DNA of 64,000 nucleotides, from NCBI RefSeq assembly GCF_049310885.1, contig NZ_JBMDYO010000002.1:62001-126000 (forward strand). Direction: 5' to 3'. This document shows positions 17,028 to 25,811 of the stretch, one piece after another; positions within the stretch are counted from its first letter, which is position 1, and every line of letters starts with the position of its first letter. The notes below the pieces were generated by a model that saw nothing but the letters and a program-made list of their open reading frames with translations, made no database searches and was not told the DNA's origin. The DNA comes from CAYZJV01 sp049310885. Lineage in GTDB: Bacteria > Spirochaetota > Spirochaetia > Sphaerochaetales > Sphaerochaetaceae. The translations under genes were made by a program, and so were the position numbers.

Positions 17028-17051
17028 GAAATCGTTTGCGCAAACGATTTC
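17028..17051. promoter_or_regulatory. Perfect 24-bp palindrome, LacI-type operator between divergent operons
   Basis: The half-site GAAATCGTTTGC is followed without spacer by its exact inverse, giving a central CG. It lies between the -35 boxes of the two divergent promoters, so one bound repressor could control both operons. The LacI protein at 11189-12190 is the likely binder. Confidence 0.85.
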
Positions 17052-17064
17052 GTCTCCATTTTTC

Positions 17065-17093
17065 TTGACAGATCCCGATTTCCGCCCTAACGT
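17065..17093 (+). promoter_or_regulatory. Promoter of the rightward kinase operon
   Basis: TTGACA at 17065 and TAACGT at 17088 with a 17-base spacer, 14 bases to the right of the shared operator. Confidence 0.5.
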
Positions 17094-17113
17094 TGAGAAG
17101 GAAGGAGATAGCC

Positions 17114-18304
17114 ATGAACCGCCCCCCATCGATTACAAAGGTAGAATTTTGCGCCAAGATTGAACACTTGGGAAAAGTGGTAGAAAAGTATCGCGGTACT
17201 GCGATGTACCTCTGCTCGGAGGGTGCCATGCGTTGGCTTACCGGCAAACGACATCAAGTCGTAGATATCAACGCGAATGCCTCAACGACCGTCCAGGCTG
17301 TCGTGCATACAAAGAGTACTCCGGTATCGATCGAATTCTTCAGTGACCCATGGGAATCAGCCCGTGTAGAGGATATTATTGAAGCAGGACCATGGAATGA
17401 TTGTGGAATCCAAGCCTCATACGGTGGTTCATCATGTGACTTCTCAGATCAGAGTCTCATCTCTCCGAAGTGGGAAAATTATACTGAGATCGAACGGGCA
17501 GTCGTATCTCCCCTTGCACAAGGGCTTGAAGGCAACCAGATGGATAAGCTTTCATGGTTGGTTTGCGAATCACGTCAGGCACTTCTATCGATCGCTAAGT
17601 CTATTCGTGCCGGTATGACTGGATGGGAATTGCGAACTCTTGTCTACCAGGCCTACCACGAACGACATATCGAATTGAACCTTGTCATGCTCGGACTCTC
17701 GTCAATGAAAAAGCATCTTCACCCAGTCATTGAAGACGATTCGGTCGTACAAGAAGGAGCAATAATTAAGATTGCCATAGGCGCCCGGTATTTCGATATA
17801 TTCCACTCAGCTACACAACTCGTGAAAATTGGAAGTGCCCCAACGGATAGGGAGCAGCAGGTTCATAGTGCTCTTCAGAAGGCTACGCTAGCCTATGCAG
17901 ACCAATTCCGTAGTGGAGCAATCGAAAAAGATCTTCATAGATCCTTAGGACCACTATTCGCAGAGACGGCAAACAAACACGGACTACCGGGGTTCGAACA
18001 GTCTGCCTACCTACATCACGCTGGAGGCCCCCTGAGTCCATTAGGTAACCGCGATTTCGTCATTGGACCAGACGGCAATCGGCCAATTCTTCCCCTTACA
18101 CAGTTTTCGGTCAATCCTGTCGATATACTCGAATTTCTGAAATTCGAACTGCAAGGCATTGTGCAGGTCGAAGGATCACCACTCATCTTGGATGAGTTCA
18201 CCTGGTGTGCGAATGACCCCAAACAAAAACAATATTATGATGAAGTGATATGGAATAATGGGAAACTCAGACTTCCGACGATCATCACAAATGGAGACCA
18301 GTAG
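17114..18304 (+). CDS. M24-peptidase-like (creatinase-fold) protein lacking metal ligands
   Basis: Protein of 396 residues with the two-domain layout of Xaa-Pro aminopeptidases: an N-terminal creatinase-like domain (about 1-140) and a C-terminal pita-bread-like domain. The segment that normally carries the two metal aspartates (IDIGA...SDITRT) reads IKIAIGARYFDIFHSATQ, so both are missing. A histidine-rich LHHAGGP and VEGSPLI correspond to later family blocks. It is therefore probably not an active metallopeptidase and may bind a ligand or catalyse another reaction. The ATG at 17114 follows GGAAGGAG. It heads the L-xylulokinase operon and ends one base before the kinase gene, so a role in sugar catabolism is likely but unknown. 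Confidence 0.65.
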   Translation: MNRPPSITKVEFCAKIEHLGKVVEKYRGTAMYLCSEGAMRWLTGKRHQVVDINANASTTVQAVVHTKSTPVSIEFFSDPWESARVEDIIEAGPWNDCGIQASYGGSSCDFSDQSLISPKWENYTEIERAVVSPLAQGLEGNQMDKLSWLVCESRQALLSIAKSIRAGMTGWELRTLVYQAYHERHIELNLVMLGLSSMKKHLHPVIEDDSVVQEGAIIKIAIGARYFDIFHSATQLVKIGSAPTDREQQVHSALQKATLAYADQFRSGAIEKDLHRSLGPLFAETANKHGLPGFEQSAYLHHAGGPLSPLGNRDFVIGPDGNRPILPLTQFSVNPVDILEFLKFELQGIVQVEGSPLILDEFTWCANDPKQKQYYDEVIWNNGKLRLPTIITNGDQ

Positions 18305-18305
18305 C

Positions 18306-19817
18306 ATGAAAAAATACTTTCTTGGGGTAGATAACGGCGGAACCGTAAGCAAGGCTGCGTTATTCGATGAGACGGGCAAGCAGATCGCGCAAGCCTCCGC
18401 TGGCGTGCGGATGATCACATTGCAAGCAGGATTTACTGAACGAGATATGGAAGAGTTATGGCAGGTGACCGCCTCGGTGATTGCGAAAACCATAGCAAAA
18501 AGCGGAATCAAGCCAGAGCAGATTGGCGCCGTAGCCTGTACCGGACATGGTAAAGGACTCTACCTATGGGGAAAGGATGACAAACCGTGTGGCAATGGTA
18601 TCATATCCACCGACACTCGTGCCTGGGAGTATCCACAGAAGTGGGCTCAGGATGGAACTGCAGACAAAGTCTTCAAGAAGACGTATCAGAGCATCCTAGC
18701 ATGCCAGCCCGTCTCTCTGCTTAATTGGATTATGGATCATGAAGACGGACGACTGGACAAGGTAAAATGGATTTTCGAGGTGAAAGATTACATCCGCTTC
18801 CGTCTCACTGGAACCGCGAGTGCCGAAATCACCGATTATTCGGGAAGCAATCTGCTCAATTGTGCCACAAAGAGCTTTGATGACGATCTTTTGGCCGATT
18901 TCGGAATCCGACACCTCTCGGATGCATTACCCCCGCTTGTGGGATCTGCAGAGTTGTGTGGAACAGTCACAAAGGCCGCTTCTGAGTTAACTGGCATCCC
19001 AAAAGGGACTCCCGTTGCGGGAGGCATGTTCGATATCGATGCCTGTGCAATCGCCATGGATATTACCGATGAGAGGAATATCGCTGTTATTGCCGGGACA
19101 TGGAGTATTAATGAGTATATCAGCACAAAGCCGGTACTTGGTCGGAGTGTAATGATGAACTCTCTCTACTGTATGGATGATTACTATCTTATTGAAGAAA
19201 GCTCACCAACATCTGCTAGCAACCATGCCTGGTTCGTCGACACATTCCTTGCCGAAGAGCGACAAGCTGCAGCCAAAGCAGGTAAACACCCTTATGCCTA
19301 TTGCGACGAACTGGCAGCAGGTGTAGGACCGACAGATCAGAACATCATATTCCTCCCCTACCTATACGGATCCAACTATGATGCTCAGGCGAAGGCCTCG
19401 CTTATTGGCATAGATAGCCATCACACAAGAGCACATATGATCCGGGCGGTACTTGAAGGGATCGCATTCGGACACAAGGTCCACCTGAATAGATTGTTGG
19501 CAAACCGGGAGAAGACCGAAGCCATTCGTCTTGCAGGAGGAGTCGTGGCTTCCGACCTTTGGACACAGATCTTCTGTGATGTGTTCGGCCTTCCGGTACA
19601 GACCATCGATACAGGCGAATTAGGAGCGCTCGGTTGTGCCATGGCTGGTGCAGTAGCCGGAGGAACCTACAAGGATCTGCGTGAGGCTGCCCAGCATATG
19701 GTCCACGTAGGAAAGACATATGAACCGGATAGCCGTCACCAGAATACATATTGTGATAAGTTCGCCCTGTATGAATCAGTTGCAAAATCACTCGAAGGCC
19801 AATGGAGGCTCTTCTGA
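18306..19817 (+). CDS. lyxK: L-xylulokinase, FGGY carbohydrate kinase
   Basis: Phosphorylates L-xylulose to L-xylulose 5-phosphate. The 503-residue protein keeps the FGGY layout: an N-terminal phosphate loop LGVDNGGTVSKAALFD, the catalytic aspartate in GGMFDIDACA (Asp243) and the nucleotide-binding block LAGGVVASDLWTQIFCDVFG. It follows the known LyxK pattern closely (AGFTERDMEELWQ, GHGKGLYLWGKDDKP, LPPLVGSAELCG, LPYLYGSN, HTRAHMIRAVLEG). The ATG is one base after the previous stop, with GGAG upstream. Together with the UlaE-type epimerase it defines an L-xylulose 5-phosphate branch. The closest alternative is another ketopentose kinase. Confidence 0.9.
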   Translation: MKKYFLGVDNGGTVSKAALFDETGKQIAQASAGVRMITLQAGFTERDMEELWQVTASVIAKTIAKSGIKPEQIGAVACTGHGKGLYLWGKDDKPCGNGIISTDTRAWEYPQKWAQDGTADKVFKKTYQSILACQPVSLLNWIMDHEDGRLDKVKWIFEVKDYIRFRLTGTASAEITDYSGSNLLNCATKSFDDDLLADFGIRHLSDALPPLVGSAELCGTVTKAASELTGIPKGTPVAGGMFDIDACAIAMDITDERNIAVIAGTWSINEYISTKPVLGRSVMMNSLYCMDDYYLIEESSPTSASNHAWFVDTFLAEERQAAAKAGKHPYAYCDELAAGVGPTDQNIIFLPYLYGSNYDAQAKASLIGIDSHHTRAHMIRAVLEGIAFGHKVHLNRLLANREKTEAIRLAGGVVASDLWTQIFCDVFGLPVQTIDTGELGALGCAMAGAVAGGTYKDLREAAQHMVHVGKTYEPDSRHQNTYCDKFALYESVAKSLEGQWRLF

Positions 19818-19852
19818 CAAGAATATAATCGGCGCTGCCGATGGAGGAACAT

Positions 19853-20878
19853 ATGGAAAACACCAAGCATGTGATCATCGCAGATCCTTTCCCACAAACG
19901 ATGGAGAGGATTTTTACCAAGGAGACATGGGAACGGCTGTCAAGGATTGCACGTGTAGAATCACCGGAAGAGGAACACATGGATCCCGATCGATTCGATG
20001 CATTGCTTCCGCAAGCGGTTGCCGTCATCGGCCAAAGTCCCATGCCCAAAGAACGTCTGGACAAGGCTCCCAACCTACGAGTCATATTCAACGTCGAAGG
20101 AAATTTCTACCAGAACATCGACTATGCTGAGTGTTTCCGTCGGAATATCCGGGTACTCAACTGCGGTGCCGTGTATGCAAGACCGGTTGCTGAAATGGCC
20201 CTCGGCATGGCGATCGATCTGGCACGTGGCATCACATGGGAGCATATGCGCTTCCGACAAGGAAACGAGCGATATGTCCTAGAGGGGAACCGTAAGGCTC
20301 AATTACTTACTGGAGCATCGGTAGGTCTGATTGGTTTCGGGCTACTCGGGAGAAGTCTCAGACCATTGCTCGAACCGTTCGGATGTTCTGTCAAAGTATA
20401 CGATCCATGGCTGCCTGAAAGTGTCATAAAAGAACATAGATGCATACCGGCATCGCTCGATGATGTGTTGTCTACGAATGACTTCATATTCATACTTGCC
20501 GGAGTAACCAACGAGAACCAGGGTTTCCTTGGCAAACGTGAGTTTGACATGATCCGTCCGAATGCCAACGTCATGTTGATGAGCCGGGCAGCAATTGTCG
20601 ATTTCGATGAGTTTACCGATCAGGTTGCCAAGGGAAAATTCAAGGCAGCTACCGACGTATTCCCCACCGAACCCTGTGATAAAAATCATCGCATCCGTAC
20701 TGTAGATGATGTGATCCTATCTGCTCATCGTGCCGGCGGTATACCCCAGGCGTTCCATCTGATTGGGGAAATGTTAGTCGATGATCTAGAATTGATCATG
20801 AAGAACCTGGCACCCGTTCGTATGCAAGCAGCGCAACCGGAGATCGTACAACGTTTGGCCAGCAAACCGGTGAAATGA
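19853..20878 (+). CDS. D-isomer-specific 2-hydroxyacid dehydrogenase
   Basis: NAD(P)-dependent reductase of 341 residues. The nucleotide-binding motif is VGLIGFGLLGR followed by the acidic VYDPW. The catalytic triad is visible as Arg in MLMSRAAIVD, Glu in VFPTEP and His in LSAHRAGG. The ATG at 19853 is used because GGAGG lies just before it; the ATG four codons upstream overlaps that site. It is 35 bases downstream of the kinase, so it belongs to the same operon. It could reduce a keto acid or aldonate-derived intermediate, which suggests that the imported substrate may be a sugar acid as well as a pentose (inference). Confidence 0.88.
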   Translation: MENTKHVIIADPFPQTMERIFTKETWERLSRIARVESPEEEHMDPDRFDALLPQAVAVIGQSPMPKERLDKAPNLRVIFNVEGNFYQNIDYAECFRRNIRVLNCGAVYARPVAEMALGMAIDLARGITWEHMRFRQGNERYVLEGNRKAQLLTGASVGLIGFGLLGRSLRPLLEPFGCSVKVYDPWLPESVIKEHRCIPASLDDVLSTNDFIFILAGVTNENQGFLGKREFDMIRPNANVMLMSRAAIVDFDEFTDQVAKGKFKAATDVFPTEPCDKNHRIRTVDDVILSAHRAGGIPQAFHLIGEMLVDDLELIMKNLAPVRMQAAQPEIVQRLASKPVK

Positions 20879-20905
20879 TTGGCTGGCCTTACGAGGCAAA
20901 GGTGT

Positions 20906-21448
20906 ATGAGACTATTCATAGCCATCAATTTCAATACACTGACTATTGACCGTTTGGCGGGGCAGCAGAAAGCGATCAAGGAAAAGGCTAGGCGCGGCAA
21001 CTTCAGCCATAGGGACAATCTCCATCTCACGTTGGCATTTATAGGGGAGCGTCCCATTGAGGATGTCGCTGTCTTCAAAGAAATCATCGATGCGCTTGAG
21101 ATCCCTGCCTTCCAGCTTGAACTCGATCATGTAGGATTCTTCTCCCGCAATGGCAGTGATATCTGGTGGGTGGGGGTAGCCAAGAATCCCGTATTGGAAG
21201 CATTGCAACACACTGTTGCGGTAAAACTGCGGTCGGCAGGATTTCCAGTCGAAAGTCGCCGTTTTACTGCCCACATAACCCTCGCCCGAGAAACGCGACT
21301 AAAGCGAAGTGAAGACCGCAATCTACTTGCAGGTCCAATCAAGGCAATACAGACAATGGCCAAGCGGGTAAGTCTGATGGAGTCTACAAGGATTGATGGA
21401 CGGCTTACCTATATCGAGATATATGGGAAGGATTTGCCGAAAAAGTGA
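20906..21448 (+). CDS. thpR: RNA 2',3'-cyclic phosphodiesterase (ThpR/LigT family)
   Basis: A 2H-phosphoesterase of 180 residues. The two HxTx motifs that form the active site are HLTL (His40, Thr42) and HITL (His123, Thr125), at the usual separation. The start MRLFIAINF is characteristic of the family and is supported by AAAGG upstream; the frame open from 20879 was rejected. The family opens 2',3'-cyclic phosphate ends of RNA. It lies 27 bases after the dehydrogenase and may be transcribed with it, but no functional link is evident. The convergent amylase gene ends 19 bases beyond. Confidence 0.9.
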   Translation: MRLFIAINFNTLTIDRLAGQQKAIKEKARRGNFSHRDNLHLTLAFIGERPIEDVAVFKEIIDALEIPAFQLELDHVGFFSRNGSDIWWVGVAKNPVLEALQHTVAVKLRSAGFPVESRRFTAHITLARETRLKRSEDRNLLAGPIKAIQTMAKRVSLMESTRIDGRLTYIEIYGKDLPKK

Positions 21449-21466
21449 TCAGCATCGACTATCTGT

Positions 21467-22948
21467 TCAATGGGAGGTTGCCCATAGGGATACCGATTCG
21501 GCGCAGCATCTGAATACGGCAAACCCGTCGGCATCGGTAGTCACTTCACCATCGCAGTTAACCAGCATATCGATAAACACCGAATTGGGTTTCCCGGTTG
21601 CCATCCGTTTCTCACCCGCTTCTCCATTGGACATAATCACTGCCATCGTATCGGGATGTCCACTATCGCCACAAAAGGACCACCCTATGGTATTACTGTG
21701 GTCGAAATAGTCGTATTGTTCACCGAACGTATGGGTTTTCCGGTAGTTGAGCATTGTGTCGATGTCCTTCTTGAATGATGGCATTTCAATGGTATACTCG
21801 TTGCCATCGTTACCCCTATCTCTATACGTAGCTCCCTCATAGTCTGCTATGAAGACGCAGGGGTAGCCCTCTCTCCGTAGAAGGATCAGTGCATAGGCGA
21901 GAGGTTTGAACCAACTTTCTACCACCGATTCGAGAGCTTGAAGAGCTTGTGAGTCGTGGTTTGCTACGAAGGTGACCGCATGGTTCGGATCGCGCTCTAC
22001 ATAGGTTCCCTCGAAGATGGTCGAGAGGTCGAAATCGCAATGCTCTATTCCTGCCTGATGGAACTTGAAGTGAAGAGGAACATCGAAAAGGGACATCTTC
22101 CCCTCCGTATGCCCGGTATACGCAGAGAGGGCATCCACGTCGGGGTCCCAGTATTCAGCAACGAAGAACATCGTATGTTCTGCATGACTATCGATATCCG
22201 TTAACCATGGGGGAAAGAACCAGGAGGGGATATGCTTGACAGCATCGATGCGAAATCCATCTACTCCAGTGGTATCCAGATACCACCTACCCCATCTTGC
22301 CAGTTCATCAGTAACATCCTGTGATCCAAAATCGAGATCGGCCCCCATAAGATAATCGTAGTTGCCGAACTCACCGGAGACATAGTCGTCGAATTGTTTT
22401 CCTTCGAAAACGAAGATAGTATCGTTGTCCTCTGGATTACGGGCATTGTGGTCCACTGCATCGAAATGGTGCCAACTCCAGGTAAAATCGGAGTAACGGC
22501 CTGCTCTTTTATCGAACGTGAATCGGGTATAAGCCTCTATCTCTTCAAGAGCTCCTTTTGGAGTATTGCGGTCATTTCGGGGATACGCAGTAGCCTTCAC
22601 CACCTCTTTAGCATCGGCTCCCATGCGATGGTTCAGCACGATATCGGCATAGATTTGCAGCCCTACCGTATGGGCAACCTCAATTGCCTGCACATACTCA
22701 TCTTTAGTCCCGTACTTAGTACGGATCGATCCCTTCTGGTCAAATTCACCCAAATCATAGAGATCGTAGACCCCATAGCCGGTATCGTATCCCCCCGCTG
22801 CGCCTTTATAGGCAGGGGGAAGCCATACTGCGGTAAAGCCGGATTCAGCCAATCGTTTCGCTTCTTTGGCAAGACGAGTCCAGAGGCTACCATCGGCTTC
22901 TGTATACCAATGGAAATATTGCAGCAAGACACCCCGCTTCTCGTCCAT
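21467..22948 (-). CDS. Cytoplasmic alpha-amylase, GH13
   Basis: Hydrolyses internal alpha-1,4 links of maltodextrin or glycogen. There is no signal peptide, so it acts in the cytosol. The 493-residue protein shows the four GH13 regions: DIVLNHR, GFRIDAVKH with nucleophile Asp235, the acid/base in FFVAEYW (Glu265) and FVANHDSQ with Asp332. The pattern GVLLQYFHWY at the N-terminus is typical of the bacterial cytoplasmic subfamily (AmyA/AmyS-like). The ATG at 22948 with GGGAG upstream is preferred to a GTG two codons earlier. It follows the ACT-domain gene after 2 bases. Confidence 0.94.
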   Translation of the reverse strand: MDEKRGVLLQYFHWYTEADGSLWTRLAKEAKRLAESGFTAVWLPPAYKGAAGGYDTGYGVYDLYDLGEFDQKGSIRTKYGTKDEYVQAIEVAHTVGLQIYADIVLNHRMGADAKEVVKATAYPRNDRNTPKGALEEIEAYTRFTFDKRAGRYSDFTWSWHHFDAVDHNARNPEDNDTIFVFEGKQFDDYVSGEFGNYDYLMGADLDFGSQDVTDELARWGRWYLDTTGVDGFRIDAVKHIPSWFFPPWLTDIDSHAEHTMFFVAEYWDPDVDALSAYTGHTEGKMSLFDVPLHFKFHQAGIEHCDFDLSTIFEGTYVERDPNHAVTFVANHDSQALQALESVVESWFKPLAYALILLRREGYPCVFIADYEGATYRDRGNDGNEYTIEMPSFKKDIDTMLNYRKTHTFGEQYDYFDHSNTIGWSFCGDSGHPDTMAVIMSNGEAGEKRMATGKPNSVFIDMLVNCDGEVTTDADGFAVFRCCAESVSLWATSH

Positions 22949-22950
22949 AG

Positions 22951-23382
22951 TCACACTCCCTTTTGTATATCAAGCAACAACTGCATCGCCTCATCCGCTC
23001 GCTCGTCCGGAACGAATACATGGTCGTGGTAAAAAGCAGCCACAATGTTAGCGCTGATTCCATGCCTTGCTAGCGTACTGGAGAGCATTGCAGTCAAGCC
23101 AACAGCCTCCAGACTCGAATGGACCATACAGGTGATCCGACGCCATACTCCTTGGTAGCTCCAACCCTTGCGATCGGCCTCTTCTTTGGCAAGAATACAC
23201 GTCACACCTTCGTATTCACGGACAGTCGCCCACACATGAATAGACTGCACCATCGCAGCAATATCATCGGATTCTCCAAGCAGAGAGAATACATAGGATT
23301 GGGCATCTAGGACCGGCTCCAAGGATGCAAGTATCGTGTGAAGATCTTCTTTCGCAGAAGATGTGCGTTCTTTGCTTTCCAT
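22951..23382 (-). CDS. ACT-domain protein (COG3602-like)
   Basis: A 143-residue cytosolic protein made of two ACT-like halves: SYVFSLLGES...IHVWATVREYEGVTCILAKE and ITCMVHSSLEAVGLTAMLSSTLARHGISANIVAAFYHD, ending DHVFVPDERADEAMQLL. The second half is the typical ligand-binding ACT pattern. Such small proteins are usually described as amino-acid-binding regulators, but their ligand is not known. Its stop is 2 bases from the amylase start, so the two are cotranscribed. Confidence 0.8.
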   Translation of the reverse strand: MESKERTSSAKEDLHTILASLEPVLDAQSYVFSLLGESDDIAAMVQSIHVWATVREYEGVTCILAKEEADRKGWSYQGVWRRITCMVHSSLEAVGLTAMLSSTLARHGISANIVAAFYHDHVFVPDERADEAMQLLLDIQKGV

Positions 23383-23470
23383 GGAGCAAGATCATATCAC
23401 CAGAATTCGATATTGCCAATTGTAAGACTCTCCTGTATCGTGTAACGAAACAACCATGAGGAGATCCACC

Positions 23471-24379
23471 GTGAGTACGCATCCGCAAGAGCACGCACAT
23501 TCGGAACGAGCGACCTATTTCAAAGGTCTTACCATCGCAACCATAGGCGTGATCGTACTCAGTTTCGATGCCCTTCTGATCCGTCTATCGGGTGTAGGAG
23601 GCTTCCAAGCCTCCTTCTGGCGTGCGCTGTTCACCGGAATTTCGCTCACCATCGTCTTTTTCGGCAAGAACCGCAAGTCAGCCAAAGCCATGCTAGCTAG
23701 TGGTGGGCGAACCATGTGGACATCAGGAATCCTATGGGGTCTCAGTGGACTCGGCTTTACCTTGGGGGTGCAAACGGCAGGGGCTGCTAATACACTGGTT
23801 CTGCTCGGCTTAGCTCCACTATTCGCTGCTGCGTTCTCACTGGTCGCCTATAGACAAAAACCCTCGTTCGTGACGCTTCTTGCAACCTTGGGAGCGTTCG
23901 GAGGAATTTTCTACATGTACCGCAATGGTTTCGGAGGAGCTTCGCCAACTGGTATGCTGTTCGCTATCTCCACACCTACTTTGCTGGGAATAAATTTAGC
24001 ATTCCTTCGTCGTCACCAAGCTATGAGCCGTGTAGCGGTGAGTATGATTGGCGGCTATGTCGGAGCGCTGATCTCACTGGTTGTAACCGGAGGCCAGGTA
24101 GCCATTCCTACCGAATCGTTGCTGCCACTGCTTATCCTTGGACTTTTTGCAATTCCCTTCAGCCAGACGATGATAAGCACGGGAACGCGCTATATTCCTG
24201 CAGCAGAATCGGCACTGATAAACTCCTTGGAAACGGTACTGGGTATCACCTATGTATGGATAATTCTTGGTGAGGCACCGACTATCGATTTTATTGTTGG
24301 TGCCGCTATCGTCATGATTTCCATTACTGCCAACTCGTTGTACCAAGCCAGAAAACGAAACAATCGGGTGGTTGCCTAA
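23471..24379 (+). CDS. EamA/DMT-family transporter
   Basis: Inner-membrane protein of about 302 residues with ten predicted helices arranged as two EamA repeats. The first runs from about residue 22 (TIATIGVIVLSFDALLIRLS) and the second from about residue 160. ESALINSLETVLGITYVWIILGE near the C-terminus is the typical second-repeat block. The GTG at 23471 has GAGGAG 7 bases upstream; the ATG at 23456 overlaps that site. Members export or import metabolites such as amino acids, nucleosides or sugars. The substrate is not predictable. It is divergent from the ACT/amylase pair. Confidence 0.88.
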   Translation: MSTHPQEHAHSERATYFKGLTIATIGVIVLSFDALLIRLSGVGGFQASFWRALFTGISLTIVFFGKNRKSAKAMLASGGRTMWTSGILWGLSGLGFTLGVQTAGAANTLVLLGLAPLFAAAFSLVAYRQKPSFVTLLATLGAFGGIFYMYRNGFGGASPTGMLFAISTPTLLGINLAFLRRHQAMSRVAVSMIGGYVGALISLVVTGGQVAIPTESLLPLLILGLFAIPFSQTMISTGTRYIPAAESALINSLETVLGITYVWIILGEAPTIDFIVGAAIVMISITANSLYQARKRNNRVVA

Positions 24380-24635
24380 TTCTTTCCAACAAAAAAGATG
24401 CACAAGTAGAAATCAATTTTGTATCCTACATGTTTTACTAAAAGAGGTAAGGTTAATGAACGTTAACCTCATGATATACATTATTAATTTCTTCTCTTGA
24501 TTAATTTTAATAAGTTAAGCATATATTTTCTGGACTATTTTATCATACGCTTTAATTATAAATCTTAGGGGACTTTTTAGTATTTGGTAACAACTTTACG
24601 TGTACAAAATACTATAATTGTTGTAAGATTGTACT

Positions 24636-24998
24636 ATGACTGATATTGATGAAGGATATTTCTTTTGGAAGCGTGTGGATTTGGTTCGACCCAAATACAC
24701 AACCCTCAAGCAAGTTGTTGAAGATGCACAATTGAACTATCACTTGGTGAAGGTGCAGCGTAGCTGCAATAGGATTCCTAAGGCTCTCGATGCTGCCAAG
24801 CTAGCCCTTCGACTTAATGTATCGCTTGAGTGGCTATTGACTGGCAAGATCCTCGAGGTTGAGTACAAGCACGATATCTACGATATGCATAAGCGTCAGC
24901 AGATGAACAGGATATTCCAGGAACTGCTTACCAGTGATACCAGCAAGTGGCAACACGTGGAGAGTGTGCTGGGTATCAGGGTACCGCGGGAAGCTTGA
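24636..24998 (+). CDS. Small XRE/lambda-repressor-like DNA-binding protein
   Basis: A 120-residue protein whose first 70 residues resemble a helix-turn-helix module of the lambda-repressor type: TTLKQVVEDAQLNYHLVKVQRSC, then IPKALDAAKLALRLNVSLEWLLTGK. The ending SLEWLLTGK is the common last helix of such domains. The rest is a short charged tail without recognisable domain. The upstream 250 bases are AT-rich and hold a -10-like TATAAT near 24613. It is a single-gene unit and its target is unknown. Confidence 0.75.
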   Translation: MTDIDEGYFFWKRVDLVRPKYTTLKQVVEDAQLNYHLVKVQRSCNRIPKALDAAKLALRLNVSLEWLLTGKILEVEYKHDIYDMHKRQQMNRIFQELLTSDTSKWQHVESVLGIRVPREA

Positions 24999-25022
24999 CG
25001 GTAATCAAACGCTAACAGAGAT

Positions 25023-25059
25023 GAGGCGGTCAAGGGAATACAAATCCCCTGCCCGCCTC
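25023..25059. terminator. GC-rich stem-loop between convergent genes
   Basis: GAGGCGG (25023-25029) pairs with CCGCCTC (25053-25059), with a further inner pairing of AAGGGA with TCCCCT. No long T-run follows on either strand, so it is a weak or bidirectional terminator at best. Confidence 0.45.
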
Positions 25060-25084
25060 TTGCATATTCTAGGTAGTCAAACGG

Positions 25085-25642
25085 TCAGTCGAGTACTACT
25101 TCAACAGATTCTCTTCCCCTATGCATTCCGGTGAAGTTATCTGCATTGTCAGCACCGTAAGCGAGCAATACCGTATAGGTCTCTCCTTGGGTAAAGACCT
25201 TGTCATACTGGTCTCCCGAGTCGAGAGGAACGGCAAATACCACACGGGTTGTGCCATCCGATTCGGAACCTTCAATTGCGCGGACATTCTGCTGGCCTCC
25301 AATGGTATCGTCAGCTTCATGCTTGGTATTACCGGTTCCATATTCATCAGTTGCGTACAACTGTCCTCCATCCACATAGGCGAGGATATAGTCGGCATCC
25401 TTCATCATCCTACTAGGATTGAATCCTATACCTACCCATCCAGTGGTGGGAGCACTGACGGTGAATTCGATCTCATCCTCCAGAAAACGCCAGGAAAAAC
25501 CCCAATTCTCGGCTACCTGAACCGAACGATCTCCCGACTGTGTTACTACAGTCTCCTCCTTGTCACCTCCGGCGAATGCCACAGATGGTACAAGTAGCAG
25601 TACCAGTAATATAAAAAACCATGTATGGGAAAGCTTACGCAT
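25085..25642 (-). CDS. Secreted DOMON-domain protein
   Basis: Exported protein of 185 residues. A signal peptide (about 1-24, ending PSVAFAGG) precedes a single DOMON domain from about residue 40 to 180, with WRFLEDEIEFTVSAPTTGWV, GIGFNPSRMMKDADYILAYV and the late DNFTGMHRGRESVEVVLD. DOMON domains bind haem or sugars in the periplasm or outside the cell. A methionine/histidine pair for haem is plausible (Met in SRMMKD, His in GMHRGRE) but unproven. The next gene rightward, divergent, codes a tiny membrane protein with a cytochrome-b-like His pair, so the two may form a redox module. Confidence 0.85.
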   Translation of the reverse strand: MRKLSHTWFFILLVLLLVPSVAFAGGDKEETVVTQSGDRSVQVAENWGFSWRFLEDEIEFTVSAPTTGWVGIGFNPSRMMKDADYILAYVDGGQLYATDEYGTGNTKHEADDTIGGQQNVRAIEGSESDGTTRVVFAVPLDSGDQYDKVFTQGETYTVLLAYGADNADNFTGMHRGRESVEVVLD

Positions 25643-25811
25643 GAAATCCTCCTTCGGCAGGGTCCTTCTTGCCGACCTCTACCATGACTAGTATCCTTAC
25701 CGTTATATTAATGAATATATAATGGAGCGACTAGTGAATATGCGATAAAACACTTGAGTTATCGTAATTGGCCAGTATAATGCAAACAAAAGGCACATGA
25801 GGGAGGTTCCG

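Noticed and set aside
16996..17051. The 24-bp palindrome as a transcription terminator
   Set aside because: There is no T-run, it lies upstream of both promoters, and the central CG and symmetry fit a LacI operator better.
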